Counted from the first letter of the stretch, positions 33,767 through 43,676 are shown. The stretch is DNA of 64,000 bases from JAJRPT01 sp964465945 (GCA_964465945.1 CAYXMM010000001.1:62001-126000), one strand, 5' to 3'. Notes: generated by a model from the letters alone, not told the origin. Program-made: numbers and translations.

Positions 33767-34933
33767 ATGAATGGGAAAAATTTAGTTTATTTAGATAATG
33801 CAGCCTCAACTCAAAAACCTAAGCAGGTTATAGATGCTATAACTCATTTTTATCAAAGTCAATACTCTAACATTCATCGTGCTGCCTACAAACTTGCTGA
33901 ATGCACAACGCTTGAATATGAAAACGCAAGAAAAAAAGTCCAAAGCTTCATTAATGCCAAATCCGAAAATGAAATTATATTTACTAAAGGTGCAACCGAC
34001 TCACTCAATCAACTTGCATTTATACTCGGTGAAAGCATTATAAACGAAGGTGATGAAATTGTTATAAGTGCAATGGAACATCACGCTAATATTGTGCCTT
34101 GGCAGATGCTATGTGATAGAAAAAAATCAAAATTAAAAATTATTCCAATGAATCAGAAAGGCGAACTTATCCTTGATGACATTGATAAAATTATAACTGA
34201 AAAAACAAAAATTGTTTCAATAGTTCATATTTCTAACTCTCTTGGCACAATCAACCCAATTCAAATATTAATAGATAAAGCCAAAAAATTAGGTGCTATT
34301 ACGATAATCGACGGTGCACAATCAATTCAACATAAAAAAATTGACGTGCAAACTCTTAATTGCGATTTCTTTGTGTTCTCAGGTCATAAACTCTATGCAC
34401 CAACAGGAACAGGCGCTATTTATGGGAAAGAAGAACTTCTTGAAAAATTACCACCTTATCAAGGTGGAGGCGAAATGATTAAAAAAGTTACATTCGAAAA
34501 AAGCACTTATAACGACTTACCCTATAAATTCGAAGCAGGAACACCCAATATCGCTGGTGCTATCGGCTTAGGAACTGCAATCGATTATTTATTAAATATT
34601 GGTATTGAAGAAATTGATAATTACGAAACAGAATTAGTCAACTATGCAACTGAAGAATTATCAAAAATCGACGGGCTAAGAATAATCGGAACAGCGAAAG
34701 AAAAAGCAAGCGTAATAAGTATAATTATTGATGGAATCCACCCAACTGATATTGGAACAATGGCTGATGCTTATGGTATAGCAATGCGTGTAGGACACCA
34801 TTGCACTCAACCCATAATGGATTTCTTTCAAATACCTGGCACCTGCCGAGCAAGTTTCTCTTTTTATAACACTAAAGAAGAAGTTGATTTTTTAGTCAAA
34901 TCAATTTTGAAAATCAAAAAAATGTTAGGTTAA
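33767..34933 (+). CDS. sufS: Cysteine desulfurase SufS
   Basis: A PLP enzyme that takes sulfur from cysteine for Fe-S cluster assembly. The PLP lysine is Lys208 (SGHKLYAPTG), the His stack is at MEHHAN (103-108), and the catalytic cysteine is in GTCRASF near the C-terminus, with RVGHHCTQP before it. The first ATG leaves the protein short: upstream in the same frame lies INNIREDFPILSTQ, the usual SufS N-terminus, back to 33701, with no ATG, GTG or TTG. ATT at 33713 is the best candidate start. It leads a four-gene Fe-S cluster. Confidence 0.93.
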   Translation: MNGKNLVYLDNAASTQKPKQVIDAITHFYQSQYSNIHRAAYKLAECTTLEYENARKKVQSFINAKSENEIIFTKGATDSLNQLAFILGESIINEGDEIVISAMEHHANIVPWQMLCDRKKSKLKIIPMNQKGELILDDIDKIITEKTKIVSIVHISNSLGTINPIQILIDKAKKLGAITIIDGAQSIQHKKIDVQTLNCDFFVFSGHKLYAPTGTGAIYGKEELLEKLPPYQGGGEMIKKVTFEKSTYNDLPYKFEAGTPNIAGAIGLGTAIDYLLNIGIEEIDNYETELVNYATEELSKIDGLRIIGTAKEKASVISIIIDGIHPTDIGTMADAYGIAMRVGHHCTQPIMDFFQIPGTCRASFSFYNTKEEVDFLVKSILKIKKMLG

Positions 34934-34936
34934 TTT

Positions 34937-35392
34937 ATGTCTAATGAAAATAATTTAGAAATGGACGACGATATAGATAATATCTATAATGACAACGAGC
35001 CATATACCGATGACGATTATATTGATGGAAATCAAATAAATAGCCACGAACAAAATCAAAAATTTATGGACTACGAAGATAGTGAAAATAAAGATTTAGA
35101 AGATAAAGTCTATAAAGCAATCGAAACCGTTTATGACCCAGAAATCCCTGTGAATATACGTGCATTAGGTTTAATCTATGATGTAAGCATCACAAAAGAC
35201 AACGAAGCTGTTGTGTTAATGACACTAACTTCGCCAAACTGCCCAGTAGCAGGTGGACTTCCAAGAGAAGTAGAAGATGCAATAAAAGAAGTTCCTGAAA
35301 TCAAAGATGCAAAAGCCATATTAACTTTCGACCCAGCTTGGGAAATGAGTATGATGTCCGAAGAGGCAAAGTTTGAATTGGGTATGTTGTAA
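34937..35392 (+). CDS. MIP18/DUF59-family Fe-S assembly protein
   Basis: A 151-residue protein in the SUF cluster. The C-terminal ~100 residues are the DUF59 (MIP18) domain: VYKAIETVYDPEIPVNIRALGLIYDV, LMTLTSPNCPVAGGLPREVEDAI (with the reactive cysteine in PNCP) and FDPAWEMSMMSEEAKFELGML. The first ~50 residues are an acidic low-complexity extension (MDDDIDNIYNDNEPYTDDDYIDG). Such proteins help mature or target Fe-S clusters. Only 3 bp separate it from sufS. Confidence 0.85.
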   Translation: MSNENNLEMDDDIDNIYNDNEPYTDDDYIDGNQINSHEQNQKFMDYEDSENKDLEDKVYKAIETVYDPEIPVNIRALGLIYDVSITKDNEAVVLMTLTSPNCPVAGGLPREVEDAIKEVPEIKDAKAILTFDPAWEMSMMSEEAKFELGML

Positions 35393-35435
35393 TTTTTTTC
35401 GTAATTTTGAAGATAGTTAAAATAATTAATTTAAG

Positions 35436-36506
35436 ATGGCAATTCAATTTCACGATTTAAAAGTTAGCAAAATAATTAGAAGAACAAAAGATGCAGTAAG
35501 CGTCTTTTTTGAAATCCCTGATAGTTTAAAAGATACTTACACCTATAAACCAGGTCAGTACATAACTATTAAATTAGACTCAATCGGGATAAATCATAGG
35601 CGAGCGTATTCTCTTTCAACTTCTCCAATTGCCGATGATGACTTCGGAGTTACAATCAAAGAAGTGCGAGCAGGAAAAGTTTCTCCTTGGATTAACAATG
35701 TTCTCAAAGTAGGTCAAATCTTAGAAGTAATGCCACCATTAGGGCATTTTACAACCGAAATTAATGAACATAACAATAAAAGTTACGTATTTTTTGCAGG
35801 TGGAAGCGGAATAACCCCCGTAATATCATTAATTAAATCAATACTTAAAGTTGAAAAAAGTAGCTATTGCACCCTAATTTATGCTAATAGAAATATTAAT
35901 TCAATCATTTTTAAAGATGAATTAGAAGAATTAGAAAAAAATAACAAAAATTTAAAAATAGTTCATATAATTGACGAAAAAGACCCAGAATTTCAATCCG
36001 AATTTGGACGATTAAATAACGATAAATGCAAAGAAATATTAAGTAAAACCTTAACATCAAGCACTTTATATAGTTCAGAGTTTTTCCTATGCGGTCCAAG
36101 TGGGCTAATGCAAGAAATTGAACTTTGCTTAGATAAACTACAAATTGAGAAGAAAAACATTCACAAAGAATCATTCACCGTTGATGAAATAGAAACTAAT
36201 AAATCAACTGAATCGTCTCAACCAAATAAAGTTCGCAAAGTCAAAGTTCATATTTACGGTGAGGAGCATACTATTGATGTACGGCCTGACGAGACAATTC
36301 TCGCCGCTGGTATAAGACAATCATTAGACCCACCTTTCTCTTGTCAAATTGGCGCCTGTGCCACCTGCCAAGCGAAAGTACTTTCTGGCGAAGTTGAAAT
36401 GGAAGCAGAAGATGCATTAATGGAAGAAGACAAAATCGATGGATTTATTCTTACCTGCACTTCACATCCGCTAACTGATGATGTAGAAATAGATTATGAT
36501 TATTAA
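35436..36506 (+). CDS. Ferredoxin-NADP reductase-like protein with C-terminal 2Fe-2S domain (PaaE type)
   Basis: A 356-residue three-domain flavoprotein. An FAD-binding barrel (YKPGQYITIKL, HRRAYSLSTSP), an NAD(P)-binding domain (FAGGSGITPVISLI, FLCGPSGLMQEI) and a plant-type [2Fe-2S] ferredoxin with CQIGACATCQAKV plus a fourth cysteine in LTCTSHP are all complete. The PaaE group delivers electrons from NAD(P)H to an oxygenase or other iron enzyme. Here it lies inside an Fe-S cluster, so it may supply electrons for assembly; that is inference. Confidence 0.85.
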   Translation: MAIQFHDLKVSKIIRRTKDAVSVFFEIPDSLKDTYTYKPGQYITIKLDSIGINHRRAYSLSTSPIADDDFGVTIKEVRAGKVSPWINNVLKVGQILEVMPPLGHFTTEINEHNNKSYVFFAGGSGITPVISLIKSILKVEKSSYCTLIYANRNINSIIFKDELEELEKNNKNLKIVHIIDEKDPEFQSEFGRLNNDKCKEILSKTLTSSTLYSSEFFLCGPSGLMQEIELCLDKLQIEKKNIHKESFTVDEIETNKSTESSQPNKVRKVKVHIYGEEHTIDVRPDETILAAGIRQSLDPPFSCQIGACATCQAKVLSGEVEMEAEDALMEEDKIDGFILTCTSHPLTDDVEIDYDY

Positions 36507-36532
36507 CAAACTTTTACGAAAGGAGCCTCTAA

Positions 36533-36922
36533 GTGATTACAGATATTAATATTATCGAAAGAATACCAACCGGTATCGAAGGTGCTACAAAACAAGATGA
36601 TTTTATGATGACAAGAAAAGCCATCGAAACAATCAATCAAATCAAAGAAACAAATGATGTTCCAGAAGAATATTATTTAAGATTAGGCACTCGTTCTGGT
36701 GGTTGTTCTGGAATGAACTATATGCTTGGCTTTGATTCAGAAGTGAACGAAAGCGACAGAATCATCGAAGCAAATGGTATTAAAATGGTAGTTGATGACC
36801 AATCACTATTCTACTTACAAGGAGTTACTTTGGATTACACTGACGGCGCTCAAGGTGCTGGATTTGTATTTAACAATCCAAATGATTCTCACGTTTGTGG
36901 CTGTGGTGGCGGTGGACATTAA
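36533..36922 (+). CDS. A-type Fe-S carrier (HesB/IscA family)
   Basis: A 129-residue protein. The three A-type cysteines are in RSGGCSGMNYMLGF and in the CxC of HVCGCGGGGH. AIETINQIKE and LRLGTRSGG fit SufA/ErpA carriers, which hold nascent clusters and pass them to apoproteins. The start is a GTG preceded by a good AAAGGAG site. It ends the SUF-like cluster and is followed by a bidirectional terminator. Confidence 0.9.
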   Translation: MITDINIIERIPTGIEGATKQDDFMMTRKAIETINQIKETNDVPEEYYLRLGTRSGGCSGMNYMLGFDSEVNESDRIIEANGIKMVVDDQSLFYLQGVTLDYTDGAQGAGFVFNNPNDSHVCGCGGGGH

Positions 36923-36942
36923 TTCTCACCAAGTAAAATAAT

Positions 36943-36968
36943 AAAAAGCCCTCAATAGAGGGCTTTTT
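36943..36968 (+). terminator. Bidirectional terminator of the Fe-S cluster
   Basis: AAAAAGCCCTC pairs with GAGGGCTTTTT around AATA. The A-run and T-run on the two sides serve both convergent transcripts. Confidence 0.9.
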
Positions 36969-36975
36969 CACCTAA

Positions 36976-38133
36976 TTATTTATAAGCTAAACGCTTTAAA
37001 AGTGGATTTGGTCTATATCTATCCTCTTGATACTCATTAATTAATGATTGCAAACGTTGTAAAACAAGTTCTAATCCAATTTCATCACCCCATTGGAAAA
37101 GCCCTTTAGGATAATTAACCCCTTTAACCATCGCAAGTTCAATATCCTCTTTACTCGCAATATTCATAAACAAAGCATCATACGCCTCATTTATAAGCAT
37201 AACAATTACTCGAGTAAAAATATATTGTCCAAGAGATTTATCAGTAATAGGAAGATTGTCAATAGAGTTTTCTGAATAATCATAGAACCCTCGCCCTGAC
37301 TTGCGACCATTCATTCCCGCTTCATATAGACGTTTTTGAGTTATTGACGGCTTAAATCGTGGGTCATAGTAAAATTCTTTAAACACTGATTCAGTAACAA
37401 CATAATTAACATCATGACCTATAAAATCCATCAATTCAAAAGGACCCATTTTAAAGCCACCAATGTGTTTCATCGCCCAATCAATCGTTGCTATATCAGC
37501 AATTCCTTCATCTAATATCCGCAAAGATTCGCTATAAAATGGACGAGCAATTCTATTAACTATAAATCCCGGTGTATCTTTTGCCACAACTGAAGTTTTG
37601 CCCCAACCATCTACAATATTTTTCACTTCGTTTTTAATCTCACCAGAAGTCAAAAATGAAGGAACAATCTCAACCAAAGGCATAAGTGGAGCAGGATTAA
37701 AGAAATGAACTCCTAAAAAATTTTCCGGCTTTGTAAATGCAGATGACAAAGCAGCAATTGACAAAGATGATGTGTTTGAGGAATAAACCACATCAACTTT
37801 AATAATCTCCTGCAATTTCTTGAAAAGTTCTTTTTTAATTTTTAAGTTCTCAATTATAGCTTCAATTACAAAGTTTGAGTCAGATAAATCATTAAAATTA
37901 TGAGTAAAAATGATTCTATTTAAGATATTATCTTTTTCACTTTCGGAAATTTTACCTTTTTCTACAAGTCGATTATGAACAGAGGCTAAGTTAGCTTTTG
38001 CTTTGTCTATAGCAACCTCTGAACTGTCAAATAAATACACTTTATGCCCATAAGTTGCTGCTACTTGCGCTATTCCACTACCCATAGTCCCAGAGCCAAT
38101 GACTGCTACAACTGAATTTTTATCTAATTTCAT
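36976..38133 (-). CDS. 3-hydroxyacyl-CoA dehydrogenase
   Basis: A 385-residue NAD-dependent enzyme oxidising (S)-3-hydroxyacyl-CoA to 3-ketoacyl-CoA in fatty acid or aromatic-acid degradation. The NAD-binding turn is GSGTMGSGIAQ (residues 13-23). The HFFNPAPLMPLVEI block (~140-153) holds the catalytic histidine, and DTPGFIVNRIARPFYSE (~183-199) begins the C-terminal domain. A second partial C-terminal domain (ITDKSLGQYIFTRVIVMLINEAYDAL) makes it longer than ~300-residue enzymes, as in PaaH/PaaC forms. No acyl-CoA partner genes are nearby. Confidence 0.88.
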   Translation of the reverse strand: MKLDKNSVVAVIGSGTMGSGIAQVAATYGHKVYLFDSSEVAIDKAKANLASVHNRLVEKGKISESEKDNILNRIIFTHNFNDLSDSNFVIEAIIENLKIKKELFKKLQEIIKVDVVYSSNTSSLSIAALSSAFTKPENFLGVHFFNPAPLMPLVEIVPSFLTSGEIKNEVKNIVDGWGKTSVVAKDTPGFIVNRIARPFYSESLRILDEGIADIATIDWAMKHIGGFKMGPFELMDFIGHDVNYVVTESVFKEFYYDPRFKPSITQKRLYEAGMNGRKSGRGFYDYSENSIDNLPITDKSLGQYIFTRVIVMLINEAYDALFMNIASKEDIELAMVKGVNYPKGLFQWGDEIGLELVLQRLQSLINEYQEDRYRPNPLLKRLAYK

Positions 38134-38190
38134 TATATCTAAAATAATTATAAACTATTATCAAAATTAATCAAAAATACGAACAAAAAA

Positions 38191-38221
38191 AAACGTCTCA
38201 GGATTTCTCTCTGAGACGTTT
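38191..38221 (-). terminator. Terminator of the IgGFc-like gene (copy A)
   Basis: AAACGTCTCAG pairs with CTGAGACGTTT across nine bases, and the minus-strand hairpin runs into a T-run. All 31 bases are identical to 40913-40943. Confidence 0.9.
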
Positions 38222-38239
38222 TAGAAAACCTATATAAAT

Positions 38240-38522
38240 AGAATTATTTTGTAATAACTACGTTATATCTTGCGTTATGACCTAATAAGTTTGCAATGAT
38301 AAAGTATTGACCATTTGCATACTCAGAAGCATTCAAGTTAATACTGTGAGTTCCAGGCGTTTGAACACCATCGAATAAATTCGCTACAATATTTCCTTTT
38401 ATATCAATAAGTTGTAAATTCATATACTCTGCTGATTTCGTATTCAACTCATAAGTAAATACTGATTGAGTTGCTACTGGATTAGGGTTTACACTCATTG
38501 TGAATAATCCTGTGTTAGCTAA
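38240..38522. repeat. Copy A of a 283-bp sorting-domain repeat
   Basis: 282 of 283 bases match 40963-41245; the one difference is an A/G in the codon reading ATA here. The repeat covers the whole type IX sorting domain from LANTGLFTMSVNPNP to the stop codon. Confidence 0.9.
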
Positions 38523-40775
38523 AAAATCATTTGGAACATTTAATGCTGATGTTTCTGTTTCTATTCTTGCAAAATATTGTTCCTTGCATTCAGTCTCAAC
38601 ACCAATTGAATCAATAAACTTACCTACTTGATTACTGTGAAAAGTTACGATAAACTTTCTAATTTCTTTTGGAGAAAAAGGTGTATTTAAACTCCAATTT
38701 AATGGTTCTATACTATAATTTTGGTTGTTGGATTTGAATTTTATATCTTTTACAACGAGTGGACCGGTACTTGACATATTTTGAATTTCATAAAATACAC
38801 TTTTGTAATAATTTAATTCAATCTTTCCATTCGAGTGATTGTAAATGTTATTATTATCATCTTCTGTTGCAAGTTCTCTTAAGTCAACGTTTTCTGGATT
38901 ATAATAAATCGATGCAGTTGACATATTTTGTAATAAATCACTACAACTAACAGTTACTTTGGCTTGTTTACTTTTATCTATTACATTTAATGTCCAATCA
39001 ACAAAAATATCACCATTTTTAAAACTTGTATCAATCTTGAAATTTTCTATATTAAACGATTCTCCCCAATCCACATCAATTTTATTAAGTCCTTCTCGAA
39101 TTTTCTCAGAATCTATATCTGGTCCATCTGTTGCCGATCCAAATAAGTTCCCATTACAATCAGTATACATAGTTATTATTGGGGCAGCATTTGAATTATC
39201 AAGTATTTTTAACGAATTTGATGATGGATAACCATAAGAATCATTTTCGTCATAACCATAAGAATAACAAGTAAATAATTTACTTGATCTAATTGAATAA
39301 ACTCCATCTTGCAATTCAATATTTTTTTGTCCTAATACTTTTCCTCTATATTTTGAATTTAGAAATAACATAGAATCCGCTCCAGTTCCTATTGGCTGAT
39401 ATAAATCTAAATTAATCCCAAATAAAGCTCTAACTGATTTCCACTCCACAGTACCATCTTCATTTACTCGACCGAACTCCATATCTTCTGGAACAAGACC
39501 ATTTTCATCTGCCTCCATAACAATATTTAGCCAATTTAAAGCAAATGGCAAACCGCCGGGAGCCGAAGGTGTACTAAATGTAATTTTATTTTGATACTGT
39601 TCAATTGGAGTTTGTATCATAGAAAATGGATCACTTAAAACTTTATCATCAGACGGACTAGGGTTATATAAACAAACATAGATTGGTTTATCTGATGTCA
39701 TCACTGCTGTTGCAGGATCTAACCCATTAGGCCATACTCTTTGCTCTATCCATGCATTATTTTGTGTTCCACCGGCGGCTCCTACACCTTGTGTAAAAAA
39801 GGCATACTCTTGTCCATCTCTCCATAAAAGAGTGTTGGGTTCTTTAGCAAAAACTCTAAGCCAGGATGGTTTTTTTCTTTGTTTAATCAATGTAATTGGG
39901 TAAATTTGTCCCCATAATTCCATAGGTAAATCCATTTCTACAGTATAATCACAAGCACTTTCAAACACTGTTATATCAGTACAAAATTGACCTGAAATAC
40001 TTGCAAATGGTTTATTACCTTCAATTAACGATCCTGATAAAGTTTCACTAGGACCTTTATTTGAAATAACAATTACATCACCTTTATTAATTGTCCATTC
40101 AATCACATCACCTGAATGAGCTTCTTTATTACCTGGTAACTGAACTGTTAATGAATTAACACCTCCTCCAAGAGTTACAGTTACTTTTGTTTTATCATAA
40201 GCTCCAACAATAGTGTGCATATTTGGCAGTGAACTAGAGCCAAATGGACGACCATCATATACAGAAGAAATGTATTTTGTTCCTAAACTTTGTGTTGGAA
40301 TTGCTAAATATCCATCAGTGGTCCATCTATATCTAATCACAACATATACAACAACTGGTTGATCAGATGTAATATGAATACCTTTACCTGTATATACTTG
40401 TGCTGGCGGAGGTAATGTACTACCACTATAAGCATATAAGAAAGGTTGGCACTCACCTGGCTTCAAGTTAAATGCTCTTACTGCACCCGCAGGCACGAAC
40501 ATATTTTGACTTATACCTGCGGCTTGTTCTAACTTTACATTGGCATCTCCTGATGCAACTATAAAGAATCTTGTAAAGTTCTCCCAACCAACAGATTCTT
40601 GTGTTAGTGCAGGAGGAACAGATAACCAGAAATCCTTTCCAACGTTTGTTGGTTCTTCCAAATATTGATGTAATTTCTCTTTAATTACTTTTTCTTCTGT
40701 TTCGCCTTTATCGAGTTGAGCAGAAGCAAAAGAGAATGTTAAGAGAAAAACAAATGATGCGTAAAAAATTCTCAT
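38244..40775 (-). CDS. Secreted IgGFc-binding-like protein with type IX sorting domain
   Basis: An 843-residue exported protein. Signal peptide residues 1-19 (MRIFYASFVFLLTFSFASA). The region NVGKDFWLSVPPA to ITSDQPVVVYVVIRYR is the IgGFc-binding N-terminal domain, a beta-sandwich family of bacterial surface proteins. The middle ~300 residues are further beta-rich repeats (ITMYTDCNGNLFGSATDGPDID). The last ~80 residues (NPNPVATQSVFTYEL ... YNVVITK) are a T9SS type A C-terminal sorting signal, so it is transported by the type IX system. Target ligand unknown. Confidence 0.82.
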   Translation of the reverse strand: MRIFYASFVFLLTFSFASAQLDKGETEEKVIKEKLHQYLEEPTNVGKDFWLSVPPALTQESVGWENFTRFFIVASGDANVKLEQAAGISQNMFVPAGAVRAFNLKPGECQPFLYAYSGSTLPPPAQVYTGKGIHITSDQPVVVYVVIRYRWTTDGYLAIPTQSLGTKYISSVYDGRPFGSSSLPNMHTIVGAYDKTKVTVTLGGGVNSLTVQLPGNKEAHSGDVIEWTINKGDVIVISNKGPSETLSGSLIEGNKPFASISGQFCTDITVFESACDYTVEMDLPMELWGQIYPITLIKQRKKPSWLRVFAKEPNTLLWRDGQEYAFFTQGVGAAGGTQNNAWIEQRVWPNGLDPATAVMTSDKPIYVCLYNPSPSDDKVLSDPFSMIQTPIEQYQNKITFSTPSAPGGLPFALNWLNIVMEADENGLVPEDMEFGRVNEDGTVEWKSVRALFGINLDLYQPIGTGADSMLFLNSKYRGKVLGQKNIELQDGVYSIRSSKLFTCYSYGYDENDSYGYPSSNSLKILDNSNAAPIITMYTDCNGNLFGSATDGPDIDSEKIREGLNKIDVDWGESFNIENFKIDTSFKNGDIFVDWTLNVIDKSKQAKVTVSCSDLLQNMSTASIYYNPENVDLRELATEDDNNNIYNHSNGKIELNYYKSVFYEIQNMSSTGPLVVKDIKFKSNNQNYSIEPLNWSLNTPFSPKEIRKFIVTFHSNQVGKFIDSIGVETECKEQYFARIETETSALNVPNDFLANTGLFTMSVNPNPVATQSVFTYELNTKSAEYMNLQLIDIKGNIVANLFDGVQTPGTHSINLNASEYANGQYFIIANLLGHNARYNVVITK

Positions 40776-40912
40776 AGAAAACTCCTAAAAAAGTTTAATA
40801 AATAATTAATTTTTATTTCCTCAAAGATAAAAAAAAAATGTTTTTACAAAATTGTAACAAAAAACAAATATATAAATAATTTAGAGACCATTTTGTTACA
40901 CAATCATAAAAA

Positions 40913-40943
40913 AAACGTCTCAGGATTTCTCTCTGAGACGTTT
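40913..40943 (-). terminator. Terminator of the Omp28-like gene (copy B)
   Basis: The same 31-base hairpin as 38191-38221, with the same loop. Confidence 0.9.
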
Positions 40944-40962
40944 CAGAAAAATAAATGCGAAG

Positions 40963-41245
40963 AGAATTATTTTGTAATAACTACGTTGTATCTTGCGTTA
41001 TGACCTAATAAGTTTGCAATGATAAAGTATTGACCATTTGCATACTCAGAAGCATTCAAGTTAATACTGTGAGTTCCAGGCGTTTGAACACCATCGAATA
41101 AATTCGCTACAATATTTCCTTTTATATCAATAAGTTGTAAATTCATATACTCTGCTGATTTCGTATTCAACTCATAAGTAAATACTGATTGAGTTGCTAC
41201 TGGATTAGGGTTTACACTCATTGTGAATAATCCTGTGTTAGCTAA
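40963..41245. repeat. Copy B of the 283-bp sorting-domain repeat
   Basis: One mismatch in 283 bases to 38240-38522. It codes for the same sorting domain and stop. Confidence 0.9.
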
Positions 41246-43510
41246 GTAGTCTTGAACTGAAGTTGCAGAAGAAGAACCAGCTAATGATACGTTTTTATCA
41301 CCACCATTTGAAGTGATTGTTAATCTACCAGTAGATGCTTTACCTGCTTTTGGAGTATAAGTAACTTTTAAAGCAATTGATTTACCTGGTGAAACAGAAG
41401 TAGTTGTAGGGTCTTCAACAGAGAAAACTTCATCAACATCGTTAGTGATTTGAACATCTGAAATAGTTAAATCTGCATTACCAGTATTTAATACTTGAAC
41501 ATTCATTGATTTTGGAGCATCAGAGCTTCCGAAATTAACTGACTCAGTAGATAATGAAATTTTTGGAGCAGTAGATTCTGTTTTCATTAACCAATCAATA
41601 GATTTAGCAAGTAAGTTAGTTCTTGCACCAGCATCTGCAATTAAGTCAAACCCGAAGCCAGTTACAATTGCTTTACCACCATTTGATAATTTTACTTTAA
41701 CACCTGATAAAGAAGCATTTGCTGGGATACCAGAATTATCGTAATTTAACATTGGTGAAGTTGTTGTTGTGTTAGTGATTTTAAATCTATCAACCCAATA
41801 AGTATAGTAAGGGTGTGTGCTTGAGTTATATTGATTTAAAGTGAATGACATACCATCAAAATCTGCATCGCCGGCTTGACCTTTAACATTTAAAGGAATT
41901 AGGCTAATTTGGTTTCCATTTTGCTGAGCTATTGTAATAGGAGCAGCAGGGTCAAAAGTTTGAATCCCGAAGATATTTTGATAGAGATTTTTTGCTTCAG
42001 GAGCAACTGTTACGCCTGAAATAGGATTACCCGTTGCAAATAATGCTTCAATTGTACAAGTTAATAATACTTTTTTCCCTGCATTTAAAGCATTTGCTAA
42101 TCCACCAGCTAAAACTCCGTTTCCAGCCAAAGTTCCTCTATTAGTGTAATCTAAATTTACAATAGTTAATGCAAACTCTTCAAATGGGTATGCTTTTGCA
42201 ATATCATCAGAATAAGGAATGTATGCAGATTTTGCAGAGTATAGAGTCAAATTATTGAATGACTGCATAATTGGAACGTTGTTGTTTGATAAAACAAAGA
42301 AAGCATTTTCTGTTGATTTTGACAAAGAATAAAACGCAGTTTTACCAGATAAACCTTTATAAGTATCTGTAGAAACAATTTCAGCTTTTACGGAAACTTG
42401 TGCAAAACCTGGAGTGTTTGCAGTTGCTAATAGAGCATCAACATTTGCAGAAGCACCAGCTTTTATAGCAACTGAATTTTTTGCTAATGAAGCATTCCAA
42501 CCTTGTGGAATAATACTTGCATTATTATCAATAGATAGATTTACAGTTACATCAAAATCGTTTGGATTTGTAATTGTAATAGATTCTGTAACTTGAGTAC
42601 CTGCATCATGTTTATTTGCAACACTACCATCATTAGCAACTTCAATTTTAGCAGATGGTAACATTTTTTTACCATTCATAATTGCGTTAACAATTTCAAA
42701 ATTATCATTGCTTAAATTTTGCACTAAAGCAACAACCCATACATTGTCTTTATTTTGAATTCTTGAACTAATATTTTGATTAAATGCTTTTTCAAAAACA
42801 TCGCCTTTTTTAATAGTAGTTTGTCCGATAGGGCTTAATTTCCCATCATAACCTGATAACATATATCTCATAACATTATCATGAACATAGCCAGTTATAG
42901 TACTTGGCAAGTCATAATAAGGATGTCCTTTAAATGATGCATTTCCAGATAAATAGTTGTGTTGGTCATAGTTACTTCCAGAACCAGTTACTCCATCTTC
43001 CATAACATACAAGTTAATTCCAAAATCTCCAGTTACATCAGCATCTGCAGTAACAGTAACATTTGCAGATAAATTTCCACTACCATCAACGGACCAAGTT
43101 ACTTTTACATCTGCCCAGCTTTCATTAACTCCTGCAGTATTATATACATAAGCAGTAGAATTTGCCCAAGCACCATCACTTAAAACCACTTTGCTTTGAC
43201 CAGGAAATTTGATTCTATTTACTGAACCGCTTGGGTAACCAGTTAAACCAATTTTTTGTGCTAAAGGAGTTTGTATATCAGAAACTGCCATTCCATCGCC
43301 ATTATGAACCGCAACTGGAATGAAATCATCTCCATATTGTTCTAATAGGTCATGTAATGTTTGGGTACCTCTAACACACCACCCACACCAAGCACCAGTA
43401 TGGTCTTCAACTACAACGCGACGTTTTGCTGCGTCAGCTGATTGATTTGTTCCAAAGAAAATAGATGCAGCAATAGCTATAGCACCTAATTTTTTGTATA
43501 TACTTTTCAT
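40967..43510 (-). CDS. Omp28-like thioredoxin-fold surface protein with type IX sorting domain
   Basis: An 847-residue exported protein. The start is set at 43510 because AAAGGTGA precedes that ATG; a GTG three codons earlier is possible. Signal peptide (IAIAASIFFGTNQSADAA). The Omp28 domain begins at RRVVVEDHTGAWCGWCVRG, with a CxxC redox-like pair, and runs to ~250. A thioester/transglutaminase-like middle, an Abnormal-spindle (choice-of-anchor D) Ig module (FGSSDAPKSMNVQVLNTGNADLTI) and a T9SS type A sorting domain follow. The last ~80 residues match the neighbouring protein exactly. Confidence 0.85.
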   Translation of the reverse strand: MKSIYKKLGAIAIAASIFFGTNQSADAAKRRVVVEDHTGAWCGWCVRGTQTLHDLLEQYGDDFIPVAVHNGDGMAVSDIQTPLAQKIGLTGYPSGSVNRIKFPGQSKVVLSDGAWANSTAYVYNTAGVNESWADVKVTWSVDGSGNLSANVTVTADADVTGDFGINLYVMEDGVTGSGSNYDQHNYLSGNASFKGHPYYDLPSTITGYVHDNVMRYMLSGYDGKLSPIGQTTIKKGDVFEKAFNQNISSRIQNKDNVWVVALVQNLSNDNFEIVNAIMNGKKMLPSAKIEVANDGSVANKHDAGTQVTESITITNPNDFDVTVNLSIDNNASIIPQGWNASLAKNSVAIKAGASANVDALLATANTPGFAQVSVKAEIVSTDTYKGLSGKTAFYSLSKSTENAFFVLSNNNVPIMQSFNNLTLYSAKSAYIPYSDDIAKAYPFEEFALTIVNLDYTNRGTLAGNGVLAGGLANALNAGKKVLLTCTIEALFATGNPISGVTVAPEAKNLYQNIFGIQTFDPAAPITIAQQNGNQISLIPLNVKGQAGDADFDGMSFTLNQYNSSTHPYYTYWVDRFKITNTTTTSPMLNYDNSGIPANASLSGVKVKLSNGGKAIVTGFGFDLIADAGARTNLLAKSIDWLMKTESTAPKISLSTESVNFGSSDAPKSMNVQVLNTGNADLTISDVQITNDVDEVFSVEDPTTTSVSPGKSIALKVTYTPKAGKASTGRLTITSNGGDKNVSLAGSSSATSVQDYLANTGLFTMSVNPNPVATQSVFTYELNTKSAEYMNLQLIDIKGNIVANLFDGVQTPGTHSINLNASEYANGQYFIIANLLGHNARYNVVITK

Positions 43511-43676
43511 AAAAATCACCTTTATTTTTAAATTTTAAAAAAATTATTTTTTCCAAAAACAAAATAACAACTAATACTACTTAAAAGTTACAATCTATAA
43601 GTTAATATTAATTAATTTTTAGATTTTAACTCTGAAAATTAACAAAAATACTTTTCAAAACAAAATTATTTTCATT

